64,000 bases of DNA from Dactylorhiza incarnata (Eukaryota > Streptophyta > Magnoliopsida > Asparagales > Orchidaceae): the NCBI GenBank assembly GCA_033032865.1, contig JAWHQI010000328.1, forward strand, positions 620,001-684,000, given 5' to 3'. How positions within the stretch are numbered: position 1 is the first letter of the stretch; each line of letters opens with the position of its first letter. The translations under genes were made by a program, and so were the position numbers. Positions 32,851-44,471 of this stretch are shown here, one piece after another. Under the pieces are notes generated by a model. The model searched no databases, was not told the origin of the DNA, and was given only the letters and a program-made list of their open reading frames with translations.

Positions 32851-34559
32851 TAGTCAAGTAAATAAAATAAACGCTCGTAAAATTATAAGAATCTCGAGAT
32901 ACGTAAATACTTGATTTCGACCCCGTCACATCATTGATGACCCGACACTCGATGACGCGGACTTATGTTGACTTTGACCCGCACATGGGGGTCCCACTAA
33001 GGGTTGAATTGGTCAAATCGTCTCCCAAAAGTGGAATTCTCTTAATTACAAACCACACCCATGGGCATTCACCTCAAGGCAAGTCTTGCAAGCCTTCAGC
33101 CATGTGGCTAGCCCAAACCCCAGCCCCCAACCAGACCTAGGCTAACCCAAAGCTCCCCTCCCCTTGCCTAAAGCCAAGGTAGTGGATTTGGATATTTATA
33201 AACCCCACCCCTAACCATGAGTTCCCTTAACTCCTAAGCCCAACCAGCCAAGTGTACTCTCCCCCTCTAGATGACTGCCAGCTGCCCTAGTTTGCTGGGA
33301 TGAACCCAATCCTTCTCCTCCATGAGGGATTAGTCTCACACCATGAAGAAGAAGAGGGGAGACTCCTCCAACCCCTATAAATGGACCCCCCCCTCCCTCC
33401 AGAGCAAGGCACTCCTCTCCCCTAGCTCAGTTGAGCCCAAGCCACCCCCTGCCGGAGCCCCACCTCGCCGGAAAACACGAGCCGAGCCTACACCACCCTC
33501 CACCACCTTCCATGGCGGATCTCGCCGAGAGCTCCCGGAGGCCTCCAAACCAGGTGGATCCTTTTCCTCTCCTCCCTACCTCACTTTTGGAAGCCTCGCA
33601 TGTCAACTCCGGCGGTCGGAGCGCCACCGCTGCCTCTCCCCTCTCCTCCGTCCGAAACAGGAAAGCAAGCAACTCCGGCGGTGGCCGGCGGTGGCCGGCG
33701 GCGGCATGCCACCGGACCACCGCCGGAGGGAGCGCCCGCCCCCTAGGAGTCGGTCGGGGGCGGGGCCATGGACAGCCGGCGGCCTGCCGGAGGCGGGGAT
33801 GGCCCGCAAGGGGGCGGCGGTGCGTACAGGTTCTGTCAAAAAATTTTTGATAAATTTTTTATAAAAGTTTATAATAATATATATTATAACATTTGATTTT
33901 TTTTTCTGGGGCTTATAGAAAGCCTACATGCAAAAAACTTTGCTTATTTTGGCAAGCGGGACCTACTGTAAAAATTTCATAATTTTTGGAAGAGGCTAAG
34001 TATTTTTAGAAATTAAAATACTGTAATATTTTGGGTTTTTGAATTATCAGAGGGTCTTAATAGTGATGGAAAATTCTGAATATGGGAAGCTTTGGGGGTT
34101 GGATCACACCATCTGGAAAAGTTTGGTTAATTTTAAAGTAGTCTTGCTATATTTGGGAATTTATTTGGCGGTTATAAGAGCCTAAATAAATTAGCAAAGA
34201 CCACTTATACCTCAAAAAGGCCTTGCAAAACTTATGATAGCTCTTTATGGATGTTATCAGCCTAGGATAAAAGTGGGATGATTTTCAGATATGGGCTTCT
34301 ATTCTAATGATCTTAAAATGAAATAATAACTCAACGAGTTGCGATTAGATTAATGCTCGGACATTGTGAATCGCCTCTTCTGAGGTTTTAAGAAACTCAT
34401 AATATCGTTCCTCAGTTCTCTTAAGCCATGCTTAAAGGTTGCAATAAAAACCCAAGGTCGGAAAATAACAAAAAGCCGAATTTGGAAGAAGCTCCTATGA
34501 ACGGAGATAGAATAGAACTTTCCTCCTAAGAACGGAGATGGAACTGAAGCCTCCTGATT

Positions 34560-34765
34560 ATGGAGTGATTGGACTACTAACCTGTTTATTTGTTTATTTC
34601 CTCCAGTCTCGTACTGGTCCTGCATTTACTGCTTTCAGTTAGTACTTTATTTTACTCCAGTCTCGTACTGGTCCCGCTACTTTCAATTTCAGTACCTTCT
34701 GTTTAGTTTCGTTTCAGTTTTACTCCAGTCTCGTACTGGTCCAGTTCAGTTAATGCACTTTATTT
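34560..34765. repeat. Threefold repeat of CTCCAGTCTCGTACTGGTCC in T2
   Basis: Copies at about 34601, 34656 and 34722. Each contains CCAGTCTCGTACTGG, in which CCAGT and ACTGG can pair. Confidence 0.85.
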
Positions 34766-34794
34766 CAGTATTTCAATTACTGTACTGTATTTCA

Positions 34795-35110
34795 GTCTTG
34801 CCTAAATTTAGAGTTGACGTGAAAATGTGGCATACCTTCAGAGTCAACTCTAAACAGTGCCGAACTGGCCACCGCTTGTAGAGTAGAGCGGATAGATCGA
34901 TGTTTTGGCTTTTCCTTCTTTATTGCCTATAAATTTAGAGTTGACGTGAAGACGCGGCATGCCTTCAGAGTCAACTCTAAATAGTGTTGAACTGACCGCT
35001 GCTTATAAAGTAGTGCGGACAGATCGATGTCTTGGCTTTTCTTTAATTAGTGTCTATAATTTAGAGTTGACGTGAAGATGGGACATCCCTTCAGGGTCAA
35101 CCCTAAATAG
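34795..35110. repeat. Threefold ~128-bp hairpin repeat in T2
   Basis: Each copy has TTTAGAGTTGAC and, after a ~24-base loop, GTCAACTCTAAA (perfect 12-bp inverted repeat in the first two). TGAAG and CTTCA extend the pairing inside. Two further copies are at about 35855-36062, the first lacking the left arm. Confidence 0.88.
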
Positions 35111-35795
35111 TTTTTGAACAGTGTGACATATGGTAAGAGGTTGCGAAGCTCGCCAAGCTGAGTCGAGGATCTTGGTTTCCGGCTCGCAACGGTTCAAGCG
35201 TTTTCAATATAACTGTTTATAGTTTTGCTCTCTTACTTTCATGTGTTTATGAGTTTTTGAACCGTGTGACATATGGTAAGAGGCTGTGAAGCTCGCCAAG
35301 CTGAGCCGAGGATCTTGGTTGCAGGCCCGCAACGGTTCAAGCATTTTCAATATAACTATTTATAGTTTTGCTCTCTTACTTTCATGTGTTTACGAGTTTT
35401 TGAACCGTGTGACATATGGTAAGAGGCTGTGAAGCTCGCCAAGCTGAGCCGAAGATCTTAGTTGCAGGCTCGCAAGGGTTCAAGCATTTTCAATATAACT
35501 GTTTATAGTTTTGCTCTCTTACTTTCATGTGTTTACGAGTTTTTGAACCGTGTGACATATGGTAAGAGGCTGTGAAGCTCGCCAAGCAGAGCCGAGGATC
35601 TTGGTTGTCGGCTCGCAACGGTTCAAGCGTTTTCAATATAACTGTTTATAGTTTTGCTCTCCTCTTACTTTCATGTATTTACGAGTTTTTGAACCGTGTG
35701 ACATATGGTAAGAGGCTGTGAAGCACGCCAAGCTGAGCCACGAATTTTGGTTGCCAGCTTGAAATAGTTCAGCCGCTTTAAATATTTATGTTAGT
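35110..35795. repeat. Fivefold ~145-bp tandem repeat in T2
   Basis: Units start GAGTTTTTGAACCGTGTGACATATGG and contain GCTCGCCAAGCTGAGCC and TTTATAGTTTTGCTCTC; the fifth is cut short at about 35790. Confidence 0.92.
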
Positions 35796-36066
35796 AGAGC
35801 AGAGCGCTCGAGTTCGATGCCTTTACTTATTTTGTTTTGTTGCTGCCTATAAATTTAGCATACCTTCGGAGTCAACCCTAAATAATGTCGAACTGGCCGC
35901 CTCTTGTAGAGCAGAGCGGACAGATCGATGTTTTGGATTTTCCTTCTGTATTGCCTGTAAATTTAGAGTTGACGTGAAGACGTGGCATACCTTCAGAGTC
36001 AACTCTAAATAATGTCGAACTGGCCGCCGCTTGTAGAGCAGAGCGGACAGATCGATGTTTTGGTTT

Positions 36067-36623
36067 CCTTCGAGAAGTAATTCCTACGGGAATGAAATAT
36101 TGCCTTCGAAAAGTAATTCCTACGGGAATGAAAGGTTGCCTTCGAGAAGTAATTCCTACGGGAATGAAATGATGCCTTCGAGAAGCAATTCCTACGGGAA
36201 TGCAATGCAGCCTTCGAGAAGTAATTTCTACGGGAATGAAATGTTGCCTTCGGGAAGTAATTCCTAAGGGAATATATGGTGCCTTTGAGAAAATATTCCT
36301 ACGGGAATATATTGTGCCCTCGGGAAATATCCTACGGGAATATATGGTGCATTTGAGAAATATTCCTGCGGGAATATATGGTGCATTCGGGAAATATTCC
36401 TACGGGAATATATTGTGCCTTCGGGGAATATTCCTACGGGAATATATTGAGCCTTTGAGAAAATATTCCTACAGGAATATATTGTGCCTTCGGGAAATAT
36501 TCGTACGGGAATATATGGTGCCTTTAGGAAATATTCCTACGGGAATATATGGTGCCTTCGGGAAATATTCCTACGAGAATATATTTGCCTTCGAGAATTA
36601 TTCCTCCGGGAATATAAAATGTG
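36067..36623. repeat. Sixteen-unit array of 34-36-bp hairpin units in T2
   Basis: Six 36-bp units (CCTTCGAGAAGTAATTCCTA) grade into ten ~34-bp units containing ATATTCCTACGGGAATAT, whose arms ATATTCC and GGAATAT pair around a 4-base loop. ORFs on both strands here are by-products of the periodicity. Confidence 0.92.
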
Positions 36624-37128
36624 CCTTGGGAGAATGTCGGATGGCCTATGAGTTTTACTCTAAGGCAACCCGCACGATGGACGGTCTGGGAGGGCAACCC
36701 GTGCGAAACTTATAGAACTACGTGGGTCTGAGACCGTATGCAGGATGGTACGAAGTACGTAGGCGGTGGTCGTGAGAAGACTGCCTTGGCCCAATAAGAG
36801 TACAGATATCCCCTCCCTTATAAATGTTATATTATGTCTGTTTGTTAGTAGGGGTTGGATTTTGTTCGTGATTCTAATAACTTGTCTTTGGCACAGGTGA
36901 CAGGTGCGGATGAGTGACAACATCTGTGTGTGGATGAAGCCACAGAGCAGGCTACGTCAGGTACAAGTTGTTAAGCCGCATCCCTTTTGTTGTGCCCCAC
37001 CTCACGGCATCTATATATTGGCAATGAATCCTTGATGGACATGATTTAATGCGGCGGAGGTATGGAAATTATTCATACAGGTCTTGAGTGTAAGGTTTCT
37101 GTGATAGTTAATCATCCGCTACAATACT

Positions 37129-37345
37129 ATGTCTTCCGCTAAGTACTATAAAGAGCACTCTTTGAAGATGTCTTCCGCTAAGAGCTATAAAGAGCACTCT
37201 TTGATGATGTCTTCCGCTAAGTGCTATAAAGAGCACTCTTTGATGATGTCTTCCGCTAAGTGCTATAAAGAGCACTCTTTGATGATGTCTTCCGCTAAGT
37301 GCTATAAAGTGCACTCTTTGATGATGTCCTCCGCTAGAATACTGT
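37129..37345. repeat. 39-bp tandem array (five full units) near the end of T2
   Basis: Unit ATGTCTTCCGCTAAGTGCTA followed by TAAAGAGCACTCTTTG; AGTGCT and AGCACT form a stem around ATAAAG. As 39 is a multiple of three, both strands show repetitive ORFs that are not genes. Confidence 0.92.
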
Positions 37346-37541
37346 TTCCCTACTCTGTTGATGTGTAGTGACTTTCGCTTAACACCACCCCTAGGCGTGA
37401 CAACGGAGTGTTCAAGGAAGGGGGGTTGGAGAAGCTAGTACCTCCACCCTTCGGGATCGCTTCGGCATCGTGCTGAAAGGGTGGTGTGCGATAAGATCCC
37501 CCAGTCGGACCGCCGATTTGGGAGGGGGGTCTTACACGGGA

Positions 37542-37696
37542 GAAATTGGAAGTGAGGTGATGTGAACGAGTTGTGACCCTCACTAGTGGTGAACGGGATT
37601 TAAAGTGTACTACAGATGACTTTTGTGATTTGAACATAAACCCCATAACCTCAACTTAAATTTCGGGGACGAAATTGTTTCTTCGTTTATTGGATT
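37542..37696 (+). other. 3' end of T1 internal region, pol-tail remnant
   Basis: AATTTCGGGGACGAAATTG just before the LTR matches the usual end of chromovirus pol (…FGDEI). No clear purine tract is left before the LTR start at 37697. Confidence 0.6.
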
Positions 37697-40600
37697 TGTA
37701 ACATCCCAGTTCGAACTAGACCCCTCGGGTGACACGGGTCACTTAGAGATGCTCGGACTAGGTGGGATCTAGAGATCCTAATAGACCATGTTAAAAGAGC
37801 TTTAATTTATATAATATAGCAAATACTTAATTTGAATTATATCAGAAATTTAGAAGGGCTGCGTTCGACGAACTCCTGAAACTGCGTTCGACGAACTCCT
37901 GAAGCTGCGTTCGACGAACTCCTGAAGCTGCGTTTGCCAAACGATTAGGAAGTTGCATTCGTCGAACGGCCTGAAGGCTGCGTTCGACGAACAGACTGAA
38001 GGCTGCGTTCGACGAACGGCCTGAAGGCTGCGTTCGACGAACGGCCTGAAGGTTGCGTTCGACGAACGGCCTGAAGGCTGCGTTCAACGAACGGCCTGAA
38101 GGCTGCGTTCGTCGAACGGCCCGATCTGGCGTTCGCCGAACAGCGTTCGACGAAGATGTAACGATCGATGAAGTTATAGCGTTCGATGAAAGTTCTAGCG
38201 TTCGACGAAAGTGTCGTTCCCGTTCGACGAAAGTCGAAGTAGTAGCGTTCGACGAAGTAGTAGCGTTCGACGAAATTGCGTCGTTCGACGAAGGCGAAGT
38301 TGTATTCGTTCGTTCGACAAAAGAGCCATCCCGTTTGACGAAATTGCGGGTCTTGTGTGGAGTTTCTGCTGCCTTCCAGTAAAGGCTTAAGTGCATAGGA
38401 AGTTGTGGCTGTAAATGCTTGTCAAATCAAATCCCACTATCTCTTTTCTTTAAGCCATTAGCCCCATTCTTCACCAAAAAGGGGCCGAGCCATTATTGTC
38501 TCTGTCTCATTTCTTCTTCTTCTTCTTCATCTCTTTCCCCCACCTTAAAGGTCATACCCAAGGAGCTTTGAAGGAGCAAAGCTTGGAGAAGGATTTGAGC
38601 TTGGCCAACTGCCGCCATGCCGCCGAGGAGACAACCGCGATAGTCGACCGGAAATCAGGTGTCTTCCGACCCCTCTCCCTTGGTGCTAGACCTCTAGATA
38701 TATTAGGAGAGACATCGAGCTCAAAAGAGCTTGATTTGGTGAGTTTAATGGAGTTCTGTAGGAAGAGGCAATGCTAGGGTTTTCGCTCTTGGGCGTCGTT
38801 CGCCGCGAAAATGCCTTCGATCAACTCCTCTCTTCGATGCGAGGTCAAAGGAGTTGATTTCGTGAAAATCGGCGGCCTCACGAGGGATTATTCGAGGAAC
38901 GAAGGGTGGTAGAAAATAAGATTTCTGCTGGAGGAAGGAGATGAACAGTGCCTTAAAGAGTCTTCTTTAAGGCCTGTGCAGATTTGCTATATGCAGACCA
39001 AACTGGGGCAGTTTTTATATTGCAGCTGAGTTCAAGCCTCTTTTAAGGTATGTCCCAGCTAGATCCAGGCTTTGGGCTCAACTAGGAAGTTGTAGCCCTT
39101 GGTAACACCTTTCTAATGAATGGTTGCACATAATTTTTGGTGAACTGTAGAGTTCTATAAAGCTGTTGGAAGTAATGTGTTTTATTAAGATTACCATTAT
39201 ATTATAAAGAAATCTGTCAAACTAGACCGGCTGTGTTCGAGGCGCTGTTTGGGCTTGATATAGTCGGAGCTGGTCCCTGAGCTTATGATGGAAGTTGTAG
39301 CCGTCGGAGATACCTTCCAACGACTGGTTGTACGATTTGTGAGGAGCCCGGTAGCTCCCTTATTCTGTCCTGTGGTGCACAGCCGGGTTCAAACCCATTT
39401 CTGGGTGTGACCGACTTGAATCTGGACCTCGGGCCCAACACGAAAGTTATAGCCCTTGGAAATACCTTTCCAGAATAGGGTGGCACGTTATTGGTGGTGG
39501 AGCGTAACTCCCAGAAATCCAGTTTCGGTAAACAGAGATACACGCATAAAATTTTATAATGTTGTTCGGATTTCTCTCAAATTACTTATCGGATGTTCGT
39601 AAAATTTGGTGGACATGTGCCTAATGGTATTGAGACCACCCCCGATCAGAATTATGAATGTTGGATTTATATTTACGGTAATATTATTAGTCTCTTCCAA
39701 TAAATTTGCTGTGTTGCAAATAACATTGGTAAATATAGACAAGGCTTGAAATTGGGGAAATATTCAAGGTAATGATTATGAGATAACACGGGGGATGTCG
39801 TAGGATTCGGGTTGATATAAGCCCTTGATCAAATATACGGTTATAAGTTATCATGATGCATGAATAATGGTGTTGAACCCTCAACGAGGTTAATAGTTTT
39901 AGTTGTTTGTAATACTTGTGAATTGAGTATGAGGGTGGGATGAGAAGTTATGTTGGGTCTTGCACATAATTTGTAAAAAGGGGGAATATGATGCCATTCC
40001 CGCAAGTAGTTCTACAGGGTCATATAGAATGATTGTCATAATATATGCACACCACCGCACGAGAGTTATGTCAACTCTGTGTGAAGCAGTGATGGTTGGT
40101 GAGGCTTCTAGGGTATGGTTATATCCTGAGAGGTGAGGAACCCGGTTGGTGGGTCCTTGGATGCTAATTAGCTTCGGCACCGATTGTAGGAGGAGAAATG
40201 GAATAAGGCTCCTTACGCGAGTCCTTGGGTACTTGATAGCACGGGTGGTGCATGGGAATTTCATGAATGTGCATGGTTTGCACATGGTGGTGTGATGATC
40301 CTGGTTGGAGGATTACTTGTGGCGGGTCTACGGGCTTGCTGGTCGTGACACCGACAGAAGCCGACAGTTAGATTCTAGACCGGTTGGGTTGGACTCTTGT
40401 TGCTCACCTACCCAAGTCCCCTTCTGTGTCCTTGAAGGCTCGGCATGTTGCGAGCAGTACGCAGGGTCTCCGCTGTGTTCTTAGCGTCGAAGCGTACAGA
40501 GGCCTAGGACTGGTAGTGTTCATACCCTCCTAGTAGTGGAGGAGCTCGTTCCACTGTCTCCGTCTAGCCACGACGGGAGATGCCTGAGCGGTTAGCTACC

Positions 40601-41471
40601 CCTTAAAAAGCGAGAACTAACGGTCTATGTCGACATAGCAAATATGCATGGGTGAGTCATCATTTCATAATCATTGCATTTCACTTATCCTTCATAATCA
40701 TTGCATTGCACCGCATTGGATCCTCATCATATAAACTTGTATGGGCACCTTTATATGATGAGTTACCTTCATGTTCAGATCCTTAACTTATAATCTTGTA
40801 TGAGCATCCTTATAAGTTAAGTTCAATTCGGTTCTGTGATACTCTGCTCATGCTTTCTTGTTACTAGTACTTGCTTATATAACCATTGTTATTTATGTAC
40901 CTATTAGTTAGATTTATTGCAAGTACTTGTGTACTTATACAACGGACATACATGAACAACCATTCCTGTCACATGCTTTGTATATTATTGCTTATATTGC
41001 AGCTTTTCTTCCCTTCCTACCACCCGGTGCCTTGGAGTCGTCGGGGGAGGGGATGTGAAGCCACTTAGTCTTTATGACTAACGGTTGCTACGTCCCTCTT
41101 TTTAGGAGCGCACCCTGGAGCAGCAGCGCACGACGCTGGAGGAGGATAGCCAGGTCAGGACGACAGAGCCAAAGGCCGCGATACCCTCACTACCGTTCCT
41201 GACGGATTTGAGCTCAGTTTGAGGTGTAGCCTTAGGGCAAGCTTGATACTCTGATACTTTTGCAGGAGCTCTCAGAGCTTCTTGTCTTTTGTACTTATTT
41301 GGACACTTACTTATGTGAATATATTTATATGGCTTCTTGCTTTTACATTATTGATGGGTTCGCGCTGTTCAGTTGGTTTGGCCGGCAGGATGGGTGTCTT
41401 GTGGGGGAGGATAGCTCGTGGCTGGCACTCCCCATCGGCCGTGTCGTGTGTTCCGGGAGGGGGATCTTACA
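37697..41471 (+). repeat. 3' LTR of T1 (3775 bp)
   Basis: TGTAACATCCCAGTTCG to GGATCTTACA. Contains the TTCGACGAA array (37859-38345), a diffuse threefold repeat (about 39060-39520, ...AAGTT[A/G]TAGCCCTTGG...ATACCTTTCC) and two short copies of ATAATCATTGCATT with AT-rich words at 40660-40840. No ORF with a recognisable domain. Confidence 0.85.
37859..38345. repeat. Palindrome array TTCGACGAA / TTCGTCGAA in T1 LTR
   Basis: About twenty units of 22-25 bp, mainly GCGTTCGACGAACGGCCTGA and GCGTTCGACGAACTCCTGAA, degrading into AGCGTTCGACGAAAGT variants. GTTCGACGAAC is an imperfect palindrome. Confidence 0.92.
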
Positions 41472-42165
41472 CGTGCTCCCTAAAGAAAGCAATCAGGCTC
41501 ATAATTTGTGTCATCCCAGCAGGAGTGAACTAGGACACTGGAATGCCACAATGCTTCAAGATTTCGACCACCTCCTCGCACGGTGGTAAGAAGAACCCAA
41601 ACCTCAAAAATGACTCACACAACATCATCCAGCCCTTTGGAGGATTTTACGCCCGCTCCTCGTTATATGGGACCTTCACCTCCAGCATGGCAGGTATTCC
41701 ATACCGCTACCTCCAAACATCAATCTGCTCCACGGTAAGCGAGGAGCACAGTCGCACTGGTCTACCTTGCGTGAAGCGCCCCGTACTTGAAACAAAAATA
41801 TACGTCAAATTTTACAAGTGCAGAACGCCTAAGACACGCCACACATAAATGAGCAGAAAAGCCCGTATGAGCAGGCACCCCAATGCACACTAGACACAGA
41901 GCCATAACCCGTGCAATATGTGCGCGCTCCGCACTTGCAAAGCGCACGTGCACGTGCCCGACACGTGAGTGTTCCCCGTTTGTACCCTGCACATGCCCCA
42001 CACTTTACCTTCACGCCATCGTCACTTCCGCCCGCCTCCTTCTGTGCCCCATCGTTCCCCTCAGCCATGGTCATCGTGATCCCTTCATGCACAGAAAGTC
42101 CCACTCTCCTCTCGCACCGGCTCCGGACTTCATGGATTTTGGGTGGCAAATGATGGGGTTTCCCT
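41472..42165. other. Unassigned, relatively GC-rich sequence
   Basis: No LTR boundary, PBS or protein motif recognised. Several short overlapping ORFs on both strands show no convincing domain. It lies downstream (in minus sense) of the gag remnant K and may be part of the same element. Confidence 0.5.
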
Positions 42166-43613
42166 CACAGCTTTGGGTCCTTGGTTCTTGTTAGTTTTCC
42201 CAATAGGATGCCACCACAACCTTGCTGGCAAGTTTCACATTCCTTACCCTATGTACTGTTGGGTTGAACCAATAGTCTATGGTAAAGTGACATATTTTGC
42301 CACAACACGAACATTCAAACCTATTATACATCCTAATTTGTGTTATCTTTTGAGTAGGATGCTGATGTTGATGAACAGAAGAGCACGTTGCTGTATTTCT
42401 AGCTTTTCTTTGATGAATCTGGTGACTGTGTGCATGATGAAATAGCTGCATAATCACCTCATTTTTCTTCTTAGGGATTGGCTTTGAGCGGTAGTGATTC
42501 TCTAACTTTTGGATGTTGTTGATGTAGATCCAAATACAAATGATCCTTGATGTTTTATCTGGATCTCTTCATGGGAAGCCATAAAGGCACTCAATCTTAT
42601 GTTTGCTCTATTCCTTGAGGTTTGTGCTTTGTTCCACATGTAGAGCATTCATTGGACCGAAATCCATATGACAAATTATTATCATATATAATGGAAGGCA
42701 AAATAACCTTTCTGAATATTGTCTGATCATTTGATTGTTTGTTACTGTCTGCCTCACCAGTGTATCCTGCACCACCTCAATATGGCGCAGAAAACCTATC
42801 TATTATTGGCAACATAGTTTGTGTCTTAGAATAGTTAGCCATAAGCTTCCTCTCAACAAGTAGCTTATCCTCCAGATCCTTAAAGATCTTATTTTTATGA
42901 TATAATGAGATCACTTGGGCTTTTGAGATTCCTCTAATCTTGCTTAATTCTCACTCTCTTGAGATAGCTTTCCAGCCTTCACTAGGAGTTCAGATTGAGC
43001 CTACTTAAGGGATACTATTTTTGAGTTTTTGCAAGCTTCTTGCTTCTCTTTAGAGCATCTAGCAAAGCTCCGTACTGACTCACTATGTCAGCCCCATCCT
43101 CATGATCAGACTCTGATGAGGATGATCTCTTTGACTCACTATCATGCAAAGATTCTACTTCTGATTTAAAATCAGTAGCAAAAAAGGAGCTCTAATTTTT
43201 ACCAGAGCAGGTGAGTTGGACTCATCCTAGCTATCTTTAGTGAGCGTCATGAGCCCAGTAAGAGCTTTTTCATCAGATTTAGAGGAACTTGAGCCACTCT
43301 CACTCAAGGACTTGGTCTTTTTGGCAATGAGATCTTTTCTCATCCGCTTTCGTTCCTTATTTTCTTTTATCAAGATAGTCAGCTATAATATGACCTGATC
43401 TGTTGCAACAATAACAAATAATATCATATGTAACTTGTTTGTTTTATTTAGGATCATACATGTCCCTTTTGGAATTGTGTTTTGTCCCGTCAATGATGTT
43501 GTAATTCTTCTTTGAGCTAGAGGAGGATGAGAATCTATTTTTCCATTGCCTCTTCTTGCTCAATAGCTTTTTGAATTGCTTGGTGTTTGCCCGGAAGTCT
43601 GCGACCTCAGTTC
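42166..43613 (-). pseudogene. gag: Sirevirus gag remnant K with two zinc knuckles
   Basis: On the minus strand, in broken frames: VADFRANTKQFKKLLSKKRQ, then RFSSSSSSKKNY, a first knuckle CYCCNRSGHIIADY (about 43425-43385, last Cys lost), a Ser/Asp/Glu-rich stretch with LTGLMTLT-like sequence, coiled-coil-like sequence and a second knuckle CSCCGKICHFTIDY (about 42310-42270, last Cys again Tyr). The second knuckle is closest to CWCCGKVGHFAIDC of element E. Many stops; no LTR of its own seen. It is flanked by T1 and by the Tat LTR. Confidence 0.75.
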
Positions 43614-44161
43614 TTGATCAAGATTACCGGCCCCAGCAATCATAGATTTTGGAGAAAACCTAGACCGTCCAACCCGTTTATAGCCGATTTTCTAAGGAAT
43701 ATGCGATCTGGCTCCAGCGAGACTGCATGACCGTGCAGTCTAGGTTTTTTCCTTTTGCTATTTGCACTCCATGTATACTCATTCCCCTGCCCTGGTTCTC
43801 CTGTACCCTGGGCAGGCCATTATTTTTAGACCTGCCCATTTGGGCAGGCCCTCACGTCTATAAATAGAGGGGAGGGGCACCCAGAAAGGACTTTTGATTC
43901 GATCCCCAAGCTTATGATCTGTATAAGCGGTCTCGAATTCAGTCTCTTTCCAATCACATCTCCTGACCTATTTTAGACTCCTTTGTAACCCTCTTTCCAT
44001 CAATCAGAACACCCATGACAAGAGTTTCCGTTGCGAGCAGTCTGGCCTCGTTTCTTAGTAACTCCCCCTTTTTAGCATTCTCTAGCCCATGTAACTGACA
44101 CCGCAGTCTCACCCCGTCTCCTTGTAATGTGTATTTTAAAGGGATAATTTTTGTGCTAACA
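43614..44161 (+). repeat. 5' LTR of the Tat element (start uncertain)
   Basis: A TATA box TCTATAAATAG is at 43857-43867 and the LTR probably ends at TGTGCTAACA (44161). GGGCAGG at 43810 and CCTGCCC at 43831 can form a stem just upstream of the TATA box. The left border is not fixed: remnant K precedes it directly. No standard PBS was recognised after 44161. Confidence 0.55.
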
Positions 44162-44471
44162 GAATGAACACGCGACCTTCAGATCGGAGTGTTCGGCGAT
44201 TTGAACGGCCAATAGAATGTCAGACCACAAAAACCAGCAGTATCCGCCCGCCAGTGGTCTTCCCAATACGAGCAGCGCAACCTCTCTAGAAGTTCTCGGG
44301 CTTCATTTCGAGCTTCATCTCGATCGAACTCATCAAGAAGTCGCCCAGACTCAGCAAGAGACTGCTTGACAACTAGAAGCGGTAAGCCAAACCCTAGCAG
44401 CAATCTCCCAGTGGTTAGCTCCTTAGACCGCTCCGACTGCTACCCAAACAGGTACTACAGTCGGCGCTCAT

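Larger units (their letters stand above)
32262..37536 (+). mobile_element. T2: 5.3-kb solo LTR of a second Tekay/Del-like gypsy family
   Basis: Starts TGTAACATCCCAAC and ends GGGGTCTTACA, flanked by the perfect 5-bp duplication CGGGA (32257-32261 and 37537-37541). Only one LTR end of each kind is present and no internal genes, so it is a solo LTR. A TATA box (CTATAAATGG) lies at 33375-33384. Most of its length is tandem arrays, described separately. The proline-rich frames at 33343-33864 follow the TATA box and are leader sequence, not a recognisable gene. Confidence 0.88.
28168..41471 (+). mobile_element. Element T1: non-coding Tekay/Del-like Ty3/gypsy derivative containing solo LTR T2
   Basis: A 5' LTR remnant (28168-28689), PBS, about 3.7 kb of internal sequence without coding capacity, and a full 3' LTR (37697-41471). 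The last ~490 bases of both LTRs match closely. LTR ends TGTAACATCCC...GATCTTACA and the PBS fit the Tekay/Del chromovirus lineage. It lacks gag-pol, so it is a LARD-like derivative. The 5' side is deleted into element F. Confidence 0.8.

Noticed and set aside
33343..33864. Overlapping proline/arginine-rich ORFs (up to 173 aa)
   Set aside because: They lie downstream of the TATA box of solo LTR T2, in GC-rich leader sequence open in several frames at once, with no domain.
36067..36623. Regular short repeats resembling a CRISPR array
   Set aside because: There are no unique spacers between units, the units grade into each other, and the DNA is plant nuclear.
36005..37368. Repetitive ORFs on both strands (units SRSNSYGNE and MSSAKCYKEHSL)
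   Set aside because: They follow from 36-bp and 39-bp tandem arrays whose unit length is a multiple of three; no independent coding signal.
37842..38396. 184-aa Ser/Arg-rich ORF
   Set aside because: Translation of the TTCGACGAA array in the T1 LTR.
41829..42194. Overlapping ORFs on both strands near 41.9-42.2 kb as a possible host gene
   Set aside because: All frames are short, overlap each other, and show no domain, intron-exon structure or conserved motif.
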